Source: Bacteroidales bacterium
GTDB lineage: Bacteria; Bacteroidota; Bacteroidia; Bacteroidales; UBA932
Assembly (NCBI GenBank): GCA_023667095.1
Contig: JAMPAT010000001.1
Coordinates: forward strand, 105,709 to 169,708
DNA length: 64,000 bases
Reading direction: 5' to 3'
The notes beneath the pieces were generated by a model. That model saw nothing but the letters and a program-made list of their open reading frames with translations. It made no database searches and was not told where the DNA came from. Position 1 is the stretch's first letter. Each line of letters opens with the position of its first letter. Positions 56,665-64,000 of this stretch are shown piece after piece. The position numbers and the translations under genes were made by a program.

Positions 56665-58032
56665 CTACAGTGCCGGTATCACCATCTCCATCCTTGTACT
56701 GCGCGAACCTTTTATAAGGACAGCTGCACCGTCTACCGGTACTTTCTGCAGGCTTTCAGCCGCTTCTTCCGATGTAGCAAACCATTCCGGATTAAAGCCA
56801 AGTGCTCCTCCATTCTTCATCTCATCCATAGCCAGCCTAAACTGTTCCCCGACAAGTATTATTCTGTCAAACGACTCATTTTCAAGTCGTTTCAATACTT
56901 TTATATGCTCTGGTACTGATTCGTTTCCAAGTTCTCCCATATTCCCGAGACATAGCACCTTTACTGGCGACTGTACAGAATCAAAGCTGTCAAGTGCAGC
57001 TGACATGCTCATTGGATTGGCATTGTAGGCATCAACAATAAGTGTATTCCTTTCTGTACGCACCATCTGTGAACGGTTATTTGAAGGCACGTATGAATTG
57101 ACAGCCTTGACAGCCTCTTTCACAGGAACACCGAAATATTCCCCGACTGCAATGGCTGCAAGAACATTGTCCTCATTATAGCTGCCGACCAGATGGGTCT
57201 CTATATTCATCGCCTCCTCACCATCATGTATGACAACCCTGAGGAACGGCTTTTCCCTAGACGGAGAAAGCACCTTGGCACCCATGACCTTAGGACCGTA
57301 TGGAATAACCTTCATGGCCGGCCTCTCCTCTGCCATACCTACAAGTTCCTTGTCATCTATATTCAGGAATGCAGGTCCTCCGGAACTTTCAAGATAGTCA
57401 TACAGCGCACCTTTTGCCCTCTTGACCCCGTCAAGGTCGCCAAATCCAAGAAGATGTCCCTTTCCGACACATGTGATAAGCCCGCAGTCTGGAAGGCACA
57501 CGGCAACCAGTTCCATAATGTCATCAGGATGGTTTGCCCCCATTTCAACAACAGCGACCTGTGTATCTGAGTTGATTCTCAGCAATGTCAGAGGGACACC
57601 GATACTATTGTTGAAGTTCCCTTCAGTTGCTGTCACATTATACCTGCACTCCAGTACTGAACGTATCAGTTCCTTGGTAGTGGTCTTTCCATTGGTGCCT
57701 GTCAATCCTACCACAGGCACAGGCCTGCCGTCAACATACGTATTGAGACGATGGCATCTTGCAAGTTCCTGCAGGGCCTTCAATGTATCATCCACAGGGA
57801 TGACCCTGCATCTGCCGACGCTGTCAACAAGACTGTTTTCAGAAGCGGCTGCGGAATTCGCGTCCACAACAGCAAAGGAAGCACCTGCCTCCAAAGCCAT
57901 GACAGCATACTCGTTGCCATCAAAATTCTCTCCCTTAAGGGCAAAGAAAAGTTCTCCTCCGGAAATCGAGCGGCTGTCTGTAGTAACCTTGCCGCATTCC
58001 AGAAAAATACTGTAAAGTTCAGTTATATCCAT
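56665..58032 (-). CDS. murF: UDP-N-acetylmuramoyl-tripeptide--D-alanyl-D-alanine ligase
   Basis: A 455-aa Mur ligase: N-terminal UDP-binding domain (TTDSRSISGGELFFALKG), central ATPase domain with GLTGTNGKTTTKELI and EMGANHPDDI, and the C-terminal domain starting at the family's NRSQMVRTERNTLIVDAYNANPMSM stretch, seen here in separate blocks, ending KGSRSTRMEMVI. It adds D-Ala-D-Ala to the UDP-MurNAc-tripeptide in the cytosol, the last soluble precursor step of peptidoglycan. Its start lies 27 nt after the dut stop, so the two form an operon. Confidence 0.95.
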   Translation of the reverse strand: MDITELYSIFLECGKVTTDSRSISGGELFFALKGENFDGNEYAVMALEAGASFAVVDANSAAASENSLVDSVGRCRVIPVDDTLKALQELARCHRLNTYVDGRPVPVVGLTGTNGKTTTKELIRSVLECRYNVTATEGNFNNSIGVPLTLLRINSDTQVAVVEMGANHPDDIMELVAVCLPDCGLITCVGKGHLLGFGDLDGVKRAKGALYDYLESSGGPAFLNIDDKELVGMAEERPAMKVIPYGPKVMGAKVLSPSREKPFLRVVIHDGEEAMNIETHLVGSYNEDNVLAAIAVGEYFGVPVKEAVKAVNSYVPSNNRSQMVRTERNTLIVDAYNANPMSMSAALDSFDSVQSPVKVLCLGNMGELGNESVPEHIKVLKRLENESFDRIILVGEQFRLAMDEMKNGGALGFNPEWFATSEEAAESLQKVPVDGAAVLIKGSRSTRMEMVIPAL

Positions 58033-58059
58033 AATATCAATATTTCAAGACAGCCCGTG

Positions 58060-58494
58060 TCATTTCCTTCCCGTACTTCCGAATCCGCCTTCTCCCCTGC
58101 CTGTCTCATCCAGGGTATCGGTCTCATCCCATTGCACCTGCTCAAACCGTGCTACGACCATTTGCGCAATCCTTTCACCAGGATTTATGGTAAAGTCCTC
58201 ATCTGACAGGTTGACCAGTATAACCTTTATCTCTCCACGATAATCTGCATCTATGGTTCCAGGAGAATTAAGTACTGTAATGCCATGCTTTGCAGCAAGG
58301 CCGCTCCTTGGACGCACCTGGGCTTCCGTTCCCTCCGGAAGAGCAATATACAGACCTGTAGGCACAATTGCACGTGCAAGCGGCTCCAAGGTTACAGGAA
58401 CTTCAATATTGGCTTTCAGGTCAAGTCCTGCTGAAAGCGGAGTTGCATATTCAGGAGTAGGATATGCAGACCTATTTACGATCTTTACCTTCAT
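58060..58494 (-). CDS. dut: Deoxyuridine triphosphatase (dUTPase)
   Basis: A 144-aa trimeric dUTPase from the ATG at 58494 (MKVKIVNRS); the frame is open 17 codons further up but this start gives the standard family length. All five motifs are seen: [39 protein letters not shown] and the C-terminal P-loop-like [11 protein letters not shown]. It hydrolyses dUTP to dUMP, keeping uracil out of DNA and feeding thymidylate synthesis. Confidence 0.96.
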   Translation of the reverse strand: MKVKIVNRSAYPTPEYATPLSAGLDLKANIEVPVTLEPLARAIVPTGLYIALPEGTEAQVRPRSGLAAKHGITVLNSPGTIDADYRGEIKVILVNLSDEDFTINPGERIAQMVVARFEQVQWDETDTLDETGRGEGGFGSTGRK

Positions 58495-58568
58495 AAAATC
58501 AGATTTTCCATAAGCGACATCCGGCCAAGACAAATACCTTGCCAATCACCGGACAGGACATTAAAATA

Positions 58569-58599
58569 CAAATGTAGCAATTTTACATATATAAAGAAA
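58569..58599 (-). promoter_or_regulatory. Putative promoter of dut-murF
   Basis: On the - strand TACATTTG (58576-58569) matches the -7 consensus, with TTTC at the -33 position (58599-58596, 19-nt spacer). It is divergent from the tRNA promoter. Confidence 0.55.
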
Positions 58600-58610
58600 G
58601 TATAAATTAT

Positions 58611-58641
58611 TTTGCACATTCAGAAAATTTGCTTACCTTTG
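58611..58641 (+). promoter_or_regulatory. Consensus Bacteroidota promoter of tRNA-Ala
   Basis: TTTG at 58611-58614 and TACCTTTG at 58634-58641 are separated by exactly 19 nt, an ideal TTTG-N19-TAnnTTTG promoter. The tRNA begins 10 nt further on. It is the best promoter match in the window and supports the phylum assignment. Confidence 0.85.
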
Positions 58642-58651
58642 CATCCGCAAT

Positions 58652-58725
58652 GGGGGATTAGCTCAGTTGGCTAGAGCATCTGCTTTGCAAGCAGAGGGTC
58701 GTCGGTTCGACTCCGACATTCTCCA
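58652..58725 (+). tRNA. tRNA-Ala (anticodon TGC)
   Basis: A 74-nt cloverleaf: acceptor GGGGGAT pairs with ATTCTCC including the G3-U70 pair that identifies alanine tRNAs. D-arm with GCTC AGTTGG.. GAGC, anticodon stem TCTGC/GCAGA with loop TTTGCAA (anticodon TGC), T-arm GTCGG TTCGACT CCGAC and discriminator A. The 3' CCA is not encoded. Confidence 0.97.
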
Positions 58726-58727
58726 CT

Positions 58728-58761
58728 AAAAAAAGCGATACCATAGAGGTGTCGCTTTTTA
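58728..58761 (+). terminator. Intrinsic terminator after tRNA-Ala
   Basis: AAAAAAGCGATACC pairs with GGTGTCGCTTTTT (one G-U pair) around a short loop and ends in a T run, three nt after the tRNA. Confidence 0.85.
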
Positions 58762-58842
58762 TCTGTTCCTGTCCTGCTCAATTGTTGATATAATGGACAT
58801 TTTCCATATGCCATGTATAATCCTTAAATATGGAGAAAGAAT

Positions 58843-58869
58843 AGGTGCCACCTGTTTCAGGAAGCACCT
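58843..58869 (-). terminator. Possible terminator after the outer-membrane barrel gene
   Basis: AGGTGC (58843-58848) and GCACCT (58864-58869) pair, with an inner CCTG/CAGG helix, about 20 bp beyond the stop at 58891. On the - strand the hairpin is followed by ATTCTTTCT, a weak U tract. Confidence 0.4.
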
Positions 58870-58890
58870 TTATGATAATTACAGATGGCA

Positions 58891-59628
58891 TTAGAACCTC
58901 ACGGCAAGCCCCACATAAAACTGGTCACGGTTAAGCTTTCCCGTATCTGCAAAATCTCCCTTGTACCTGTTGACCAGGCCATAGTCATATCCAACCTTAA
59001 AATCAATGAATCGCACAATCTCAAGCCCGACACCTCCTCCAAGCATCACATCAAACCTGCGGTATCTGGAATCAGAAGGCAGGTAGTCATCATAGATTCC
59101 CGCCTGTGAATCATTCAGAGATGAAGTCTTGATCTTCTGTGTATAATAATTATACCGGATCTTTCCATCTATAAGGTTCTCCATTGACGTATTGCCCTTC
59201 ACAGAAAGTTCATCTGAAGCTGACAGCCCGATCTCAAAGGAAGGTCCGGCAAAGACATATATCTTCAAGATGCCAGGTACTATATTTATCGCACCCTTGA
59301 GATGGACTGGAATTGCCAGAAAATTATCCATATAGGAATTTGTCATCTTGACATTCGGGAAAGAAGACTTTACATCATTGACTTTCATCAGGTGCTGGTA
59401 ATACAGTCCAGGACGGACTGAAAAAGCCTCCCCTATTATATTCATGTCATAATACGCCCCTACATAGAATCCATTTGTTGAGAAATTCACGTTCTTCTCA
59501 ACTCCTTCTATCCTTGTCCTGTTGTTAGACAGCATGTATCCGGCACCCACACCAAACTGGGCAAATGCATTAGTTCCGGCCAAAGCCATAATGGTAGCCA
59601 CAGCTACAGTCCTGACATATCTTTTCAT
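58891..59628 (-). CDS. Outer membrane beta-barrel protein (PorT/OmpW-like)
   Basis: A 245-aa exported protein with signal peptide MKRYVRTVAVATIMALAGTN (cleaved after AFAQ). The mature part starts FGVGAGYMLSNN and consists of alternating amphipathic strands, ending with FYVGLAVRF, a C-terminal Phe typical of barrels inserted by BamA. It belongs to the broad Bacteroidota outer-membrane beta-barrel group; no substrate is known. It follows bioA by 18 nt, so it may be co-transcribed with the biotin genes, although a functional link is not evident. Confidence 0.8.
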   Translation of the reverse strand: MKRYVRTVAVATIMALAGTNAFAQFGVGAGYMLSNNRTRIEGVEKNVNFSTNGFYVGAYYDMNIIGEAFSVRPGLYYQHLMKVNDVKSSFPNVKMTNSYMDNFLAIPVHLKGAINIVPGILKIYVFAGPSFEIGLSASDELSVKGNTSMENLIDGKIRYNYYTQKIKTSSLNDSQAGIYDDYLPSDSRYRRFDVMLGGGVGLEIVRFIDFKVGYDYGLVNRYKGDFADTGKLNRDQFYVGLAVRF

Positions 59629-59646
59629 AATATAAAATTTTAAAAT

Positions 59647-60930
59647 CTACATTTCTGACACAACCTTCACCAGTGCGGAAGTCAGGAAACTCAGGTCATC
59701 ATGCCCGATAATAAACGGAGGCATAATATAGGCCAGACGTCCGAATGGACGTACCCATACACCCTCCTCCACAAACCGTTTCTGCATGACAGCCATATTG
59801 ACCGGCTCCTTTGTCTCAATGACCCCGATTGCACCAAGTACGCGCACATCGGCCACCTGTGGCAAATTCCTTGCCGGAACAAGTTCCTCCCAGAGCTGCG
59901 CCTCTATGCTGCAAACCTTTTCATCCCATCCTGTGTCAAGAAGAAGCTGTACAGAAGCCTTCGCCACTGCACATGCCAGTGGATTTCCCATAAACGTAGG
60001 TCCATGCATGAACGCATTAGGATAGTTGTCAGATATTGTGTCTGCGACATTGTCAGTTGCCAGGACTGCAGACAATGTCATATAGCCCCCTGTCAAGGAC
60101 TTACCTATACACATTATGTCCGGGACCACTCCTGCATGCTCCAATGCAAATAATTTCCCTGTACGTCCGAATCCAGTCGCAATCTCATCAAATATCACAA
60201 GAATGCCATGTTCCCTGCAAAGCCTGGATGCCTGCCTGAGGTATTCGGGACTATAGAACCACATTCCTCCTGCCCCCTGAACAACAGGTTCAAGTATAAG
60301 TGCTGCAATGGTGTCCCCTTTCTCCTCGATAACTTTCCTGAGCGGCCCGATGTCTGAAGGATCCCATTCACCGTCAAAACGGCTTCTTGGCTGCGGCACG
60401 AAATAACGGACCGGAAGCGCAGAACCGAAAATGCTGTGCATCCCTGTAACAGGGTCGCATACTGACATCGCATTCCATGTATCCCCATGATACCCAGAGC
60501 GAATTGTCACAAAATCTGTCCTTTGCGGTGCCCCTGCCGCATAATGGTACTGTACAGCCATCTTCATTGCCACCTCGACCGCCACTGAACCGCTGTCTGC
60601 ATAGAATATATGGGTCAGTTCATCCGGCACCAGCGACAGGAGCAATTTTCCAAGCTCAATTGCCGGTTCATGCGTAAGCCCGCCAAACATGACATGCGAC
60701 ATCTTGTCAAGCTGCTCCTTTGCTGCCTGGTTGAGTACAGGGTTGTTATACCCATGAAGAGCGCACCACCACGATGACATCCCCTCGATAAGTTCAGTCC
60801 CGTCAGACAGGGTAATCCTGCATCCATGCGCTTCCTTTACCTTATATGAAGGGAGCGGGTTTGTCGTAGAAGTATACGGATGCCAAAGATGCTTCCTGTC
60901 GAAATCATCAGTCATAAGTTCAAAATTCAT
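59647..60930 (-). CDS. bioA: Adenosylmethionine--8-amino-7-oxononanoate aminotransferase
   Basis: A 427-aa PLP enzyme of class III. Seen: [18 protein letters not shown] in blocks, [19 protein letters not shown], the [12 protein letters not shown] region, [42 protein letters not shown] (in blocks) and the Schiff-base lysine in GKSLTGGYM. It makes 7,8-diaminopelargonate for biotin, using S-adenosylmethionine as amino donor. Its ATG lies within the last codons of bioB (11-bp overlap), so it is translated together with it; an internal ATG at 60915 is an alternative start. Confidence 0.95.
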   Translation of the reverse strand: MNFELMTDDFDRKHLWHPYTSTTNPLPSYKVKEAHGCRITLSDGTELIEGMSSWWCALHGYNNPVLNQAAKEQLDKMSHVMFGGLTHEPAIELGKLLLSLVPDELTHIFYADSGSVAVEVAMKMAVQYHYAAGAPQRTDFVTIRSGYHGDTWNAMSVCDPVTGMHSIFGSALPVRYFVPQPRSRFDGEWDPSDIGPLRKVIEEKGDTIAALILEPVVQGAGGMWFYSPEYLRQASRLCREHGILVIFDEIATGFGRTGKLFALEHAGVVPDIMCIGKSLTGGYMTLSAVLATDNVADTISDNYPNAFMHGPTFMGNPLACAVAKASVQLLLDTGWDEKVCSIEAQLWEELVPARNLPQVADVRVLGAIGVIETKEPVNMAVMQKRFVEEGVWVRPFGRLAYIMPPFIIGHDDLSFLTSALVKVVSEM

Positions 60931-61879
60931 AGCCTGCTGTCTCTATAAGTTCAACATTTGAAGATATATCGGCCCCTGCAGTAGTAAGCATGTCACCGAT
61001 TATGGCAGAATTGATACCTGCCCTGTAGGCCTTGAGCATAGTCTCTTCTGAAAAGCGGGCCAGCCCCCCGGCAAACCTCAGGTATACCTTCGGCAGAATC
61101 AGACGGAATATGGCTACAGTCCTGAGAAGTTCATCATCCTTGAGCTGCGGCTGATCCCCAAGTGGAGTTCCCTTTATAGGATTCAGCACATTTACAGGCA
61201 CAGAACCGACTTCCAGTTCCTTCAACTTGAATGCAAGCTCTATTCTCTGCTCCATACTCTCCCCCATTCCGATAATGCCTCCACTGCAGATATCCATTCC
61301 AGCATTCAGTGCAGCCTTCAATGTCTCTATTTTCTGCGACTGGTCATGGGTCGTGCACAATTTACCGAAAAATGACGGTGCTGTCTCAAGGTTGCAATGA
61401 TAGCGTGCGACACCATGGCTATGCAGCCTCTCCAGCTGCGGCTGGGTGAGCAGCCCTGACGACATGCACAATGATATGCTGCATCTTGAACGTATCTCAT
61501 TGCAGCAGCTGCATATTGCATCTACCTCCGCATCATTCAACCGGCGTCCGCTTGTGACAAACGAAAACCGTCCTATTCCCCTTTCATGGCACATCACGGC
61601 CGCCCTTATCATTTTCTCTGAACCAAGCAACTTATATTCAGCTGCACCAGTATGGTAATGTGCTGACTGTGCACACCATTTGCAGTCTTCCGGGCATCTG
61701 CCGGACTTCGCATTTATAATGGAGCAGGAATCAAACTTTACAGGCATAAAATGCCTTGTCACAACCTCTGCAGCAGCAAGAAGGCTATCGGTAGAAGACT
61801 CTTCAGCCAATATACGGGCCTCTTCCTTTGTCAGTCCAATACCTGTACTGACAATATTTTCCAGCAATTTTTCAAGCAT
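60920..61879 (-). CDS. bioB: Biotin synthase
   Basis: A 319-aa radical SAM enzyme from the ATG at 61879 (MLEKLLENI); the frame is open 41 codons upstream but that part is not conserved-looking. The [4Fe-4S] motif [10 protein letters not shown] is present, as are [10 protein letters not shown] before it, [32 protein letters not shown] and a late [11 protein letters not shown]. It inserts sulfur into dethiobiotin. bioB and bioA overlap. bioF, bioC and bioD are not in the window. Confidence 0.95.
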   Translation of the reverse strand: MLEKLLENIVSTGIGLTKEEARILAEESSTDSLLAAAEVVTRHFMPVKFDSCSIINAKSGRCPEDCKWCAQSAHYHTGAAEYKLLGSEKMIRAAVMCHERGIGRFSFVTSGRRLNDAEVDAICSCCNEIRSRCSISLCMSSGLLTQPQLERLHSHGVARYHCNLETAPSFFGKLCTTHDQSQKIETLKAALNAGMDICSGGIIGMGESMEQRIELAFKLKELEVGSVPVNVLNPIKGTPLGDQPQLKDDELLRTVAIFRLILPKVYLRFAGGLARFSEETMLKAYRAGINSAIIGDMLTTAGADISSNVELIETAGYEF

Positions 61880-61931
61880 AATATTCGATAATCTCTCCCG
61901 TAACCAAACAATATACGGGACATAAGGGCGA

Positions 61932-61939
61932 CAAATATA
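61932..61939 (-). promoter_or_regulatory. -7 promoter element of bioB-bioA
   Basis: TATATTTG on the - strand matches TAnnTTTG and lies about 53 bp before the bioB ATG. No good -33 box is at the expected distance. The rest of 61880-62065 holds no gene, and I saw no clear BirA-type operator. Confidence 0.45.
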
Positions 61940-62065
61940 CGGAGAATTAAACAAAATAGCTATCCTCCAGAAATGAGACGCCCGTCCTGGAGCACCAGTC
62001 ATGAATGAAGTGCCAGATTCAGCATAATTATATATAAACCGGCTGTAATCACAGAAGCCTGGCAG

Positions 62066-63868
62066 CTATTTCATCACAGGAAGCCATATGCACGATGCAT
62101 GGCGTCCTCCATGGTAGAGCTTTATTTCTGCTGAGATATAGTCCTCCTTTTCAGCAAGATATGGATTCACAACAAATTTTTGCGGATTTCTGTCCACCAA
62201 CGGAAACCATGTGCTCTGTACCTGTACCATAAGCCTGTGACCAGGCAGGAGATCATGCACAATATCTGGCATCGTAAATGAAACCTCTGAGACTTTTCCC
62301 GGCTTCAGAGGCTCTGGAGTCTCCAGCCCATGACGGTACCTTGCCCTGTATACATCTCCCCTGACAAGCATCCAGTAGCCATCGGGAGCAACATCCACAA
62401 GCTTTACAATCATGTCCACATCACCTGAATCCGAAGATATGCTTAGGGATACCTTGACAGGGCCTCTCAACTTCAGCGTATCATCCTGTCTGCATGCCGT
62501 AAATGACAGTACATCTTCACGAGAATCCAGAAACCCCTGGTCCGCAACCATATATGTCCTGTCACGTCCTTTACCCGGCCTTTCCATATAAGGTACCGGA
62601 TTCATAGGATCAGAAATATATGAGGAGATTCCCCTGGATACTTTACGGGAAATTGACAATCCTCCTCCGGATTCGAGAAATGCAGGAACATACTCCACAT
62701 CATCACAAGGCCAGCTGTCATATTCACGCCATCCTTGTGCTCCAGATGCATAAATGGAGACAGAAGACGGCTTATCACCTTTCCCCTCAAGATAATACCT
62801 GAAAAACGGATATTCTATTTCACGCATGAAGTATCCTGATATATCTTCCCCGAAATACACATCTCCCAATGATGTATATGATTCATTGTGCCATCCGCCA
62901 TGATACCATGGACCATATACAAAATACGCCTCTGTCCGCGGGGAATTCTCCCGTATCAGCCGATATGTATTGACAGCTCCATAGCAATCATCCGTATCGA
63001 ATGTACCTCCCACAACCAGCATGGCAGGACGAATATCTTTAAGATAAGGCTCAAGTGAGCGTTCTTTCCAGAATCTGTCATAATCAGGATGCGCAATGAT
63101 GCTGTCCATAAAAGGCAGTTCTTCAAGAAGGGAAGCACGTACATTTCCCATAGTCTCCTTCCCCATGAAAAAATCATAGACATTCCTGTCTATAGGGTTC
63201 CTGTATTTAGGAAGTGACTTATAAGGAGTAGTGGCAGTACGGTAGAAAGAGCCTCCGAAAGAATATGTATCAAGAAGCATGAGAACCCCGTTATGGTGCG
63301 CATCATCTCCTTTATACCAGTCAAGGATTGGAGCCTGAGGCGAAACAGCCTTTATAGCGGGATGCCCGGAAAGGGCAGCCATCGTAGCATAGAATCCTGG
63401 ATAAGAGACTCCTGTAACTCCCACATTGCCGTTTGTTGAAGTATTCCTTATCAGCCACTCAACAGAATCATAGGTGTCTGAAGCTTCATCAGTCTCGTCT
63501 GCAGACTTATTCGGATTGAATGGACGGATATTTTCATACACTCCACCACTCATATACCTCCCGCGCACATCCTGAAAAACTATTATATACCCGTTCTGGA
63601 CAAAATATTTCATATAACCAGACAAAGCAGATGCATATCCATCTCCATATGGTTTGCACGAATATGGCGTCCTGGTCATGATGATAGGATGCTCTTCCGA
63701 GATTTCAGTACCAACAGGTTCATATATTGCAGTAAAGAGTTCAACTCCGTCACGCATAGGTATAAAGACCTCACGCTTCGAATAATTCTCCTTTAGCCAC
63801 TGGGAATCCTGGGCAACAAGGGCCAAAGAGATGGCCTGGAACAAAAGAATAAAAAATATCTTTTTCAT
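62066..63868 (-). CDS. CocE/NonD family hydrolase (X-Pro dipeptidyl-peptidase, S15-like)
   Basis: A 600-aa exported enzyme from the ATG at 63868, whose signal peptide is MKKIFFILLFQAISLALVAQ; the frame is open 26 codons further up. The alpha/beta-hydrolase domain has VFIPMRDGVELFTAIYEP, VFQDVRGRYMSGG, the nucleophile Ser in GVTGVSYPGFYATM, the acid in VVGGTFDTDD and the His in VYGPWYHGGWHNES. A jelly-roll C-terminal domain (about 370-600) includes PGHRLMVQVQSTWFPLVDRN in blocks. Family members cleave X-Pro dipeptides, cephalosporin or cocaine esters and other acyl bonds; I favour a peptidase in the periplasm. No link to neighbouring genes is seen. Confidence 0.88.
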   Translation of the reverse strand: MKKIFFILLFQAISLALVAQDSQWLKENYSKREVFIPMRDGVELFTAIYEPVGTEISEEHPIIMTRTPYSCKPYGDGYASALSGYMKYFVQNGYIIVFQDVRGRYMSGGVYENIRPFNPNKSADETDEASDTYDSVEWLIRNTSTNGNVGVTGVSYPGFYATMAALSGHPAIKAVSPQAPILDWYKGDDAHHNGVLMLLDTYSFGGSFYRTATTPYKSLPKYRNPIDRNVYDFFMGKETMGNVRASLLEELPFMDSIIAHPDYDRFWKERSLEPYLKDIRPAMLVVGGTFDTDDCYGAVNTYRLIRENSPRTEAYFVYGPWYHGGWHNESYTSLGDVYFGEDISGYFMREIEYPFFRYYLEGKGDKPSSVSIYASGAQGWREYDSWPCDDVEYVPAFLESGGGLSISRKVSRGISSYISDPMNPVPYMERPGKGRDRTYMVADQGFLDSREDVLSFTACRQDDTLKLRGPVKVSLSISSDSGDVDMIVKLVDVAPDGYWMLVRGDVYRARYRHGLETPEPLKPGKVSEVSFTMPDIVHDLLPGHRLMVQVQSTWFPLVDRNPQKFVVNPYLAEKEDYISAEIKLYHGGRHASCIWLPVMK

Positions 63869-63955
63869 AGCATAACAATTGTCAGCTGTAAAGATAGCAA
63901 AGAATAGACAGACTGCCAATACCTGCACATGCAGAGCCACTGCCACAAAAACAAA

Positions 63956-63986
63956 ACATCCCGGCCACGAGTCGTGACCGGGATGT
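63956..63986 (-). terminator. Intrinsic terminator of a gene beyond the right edge
   Basis: ACATCCCGGCCACGA and TCGTGACCGGGATGT form a GC-rich hairpin with one G-U pair. On the - strand it is followed by TTTGTTTTTG. It would end a - strand transcript coming from outside the window and separates it from the hydrolase gene. Confidence 0.7.
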
Positions 63987-64000
63987 CAAGAGAACGGCAG

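Noticed and set aside
58728..58890. A small RNA gene between tRNA-Ala and the barrel gene
   Set aside because: The visible structures are explained by the tRNA terminator and a weak terminator of the - strand gene; no promoter points into the gap.

Overview
The window is chromosomal DNA from a member of the Bacteroidales (phylum Bacteroidota), most likely a gut or host-associated glycan degrader. The evidence is two SusC/SusD pairs, a hybrid two-component regulator of the Bacteroides type, lipoprotein signals of the form ...SC, TAnnTTTG-type -7 promoter elements (a textbook one precedes the tRNA-Ala gene) and the housekeeping order parA-parB-DUF5683-lytic transglycosylase and hpt-adk-obgE. 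I cannot name the genus from the sequence alone.

Layout. 1-1.1 kb: the start of a fimbrillin-like lipoprotein gene running off the left edge, a small unknown gene and a decayed DUF1573-like remnant. 1.5-18.9 kb: polysaccharide utilization locus 1 (PUL1). A one-protein sensor/regulator (HTCS) and a five-bladed-propeller glycosidase lie on the + strand. Convergent to them, on the - strand, is susC-susD-Calx-beta lipoprotein-DUF4838-DUF4838-CBM9-like-DUF5107/TPR. 18.9-20.4 kb: a non-coding interval holding a tandem array of twelve full 74-bp units plus one partial unit, with a terminator on its far side. 20.4-43 kb: PUL2 on the - strand, in transcription order N-acylglucosamine 2-epimerase, susC, susD, two surface glycan-binding lipoproteins, phosphodiester glycosidase (NAGPA type), alpha-N-acetylglucosaminidase (GH89), GDPD-DUF4855 fusion, GH20, an unassigned helical-barrel lipoprotein, GH3 and a broken DUF4855 gene. 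A ROK/NagC-type regulator is divergent. 44.6-64 kb: core genes (priA, lipid kinase, parAB, DUF5683, LysM transglycosylase, HHH-barrel protein, hpt, adk, obgE, murF, dut, tRNA-Ala, an outer-membrane barrel gene, bioA, bioB, a CocE/S15 hydrolase).

How the genes work together. PUL2 reads as a pathway for GlcNAc-rich glycans, and its NAGPA + GDPD + GH89 combination suggests GlcNAc linked through, or next to, phosphodiesters. Released amino sugars would feed the epimerase and possibly the ROK regulator. PUL1 has transport and sensing parts but mostly poorly characterised enzymes, so its substrate is open.

Main discovery. Both susC genes, and as far as I could see nothing else in the window, carry a run of eight G residues exactly at the signal-peptide/mature-protein junction. 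In both the run puts the start codon and signal peptide out of frame with the receptor: PUL1 needs 7 (or 10) G, PUL2 needs 9 (or 6). This looks like slipped-strand phase variation of glycan import, with both loci OFF in this sequence. The main alternative is a homopolymer assembly error.
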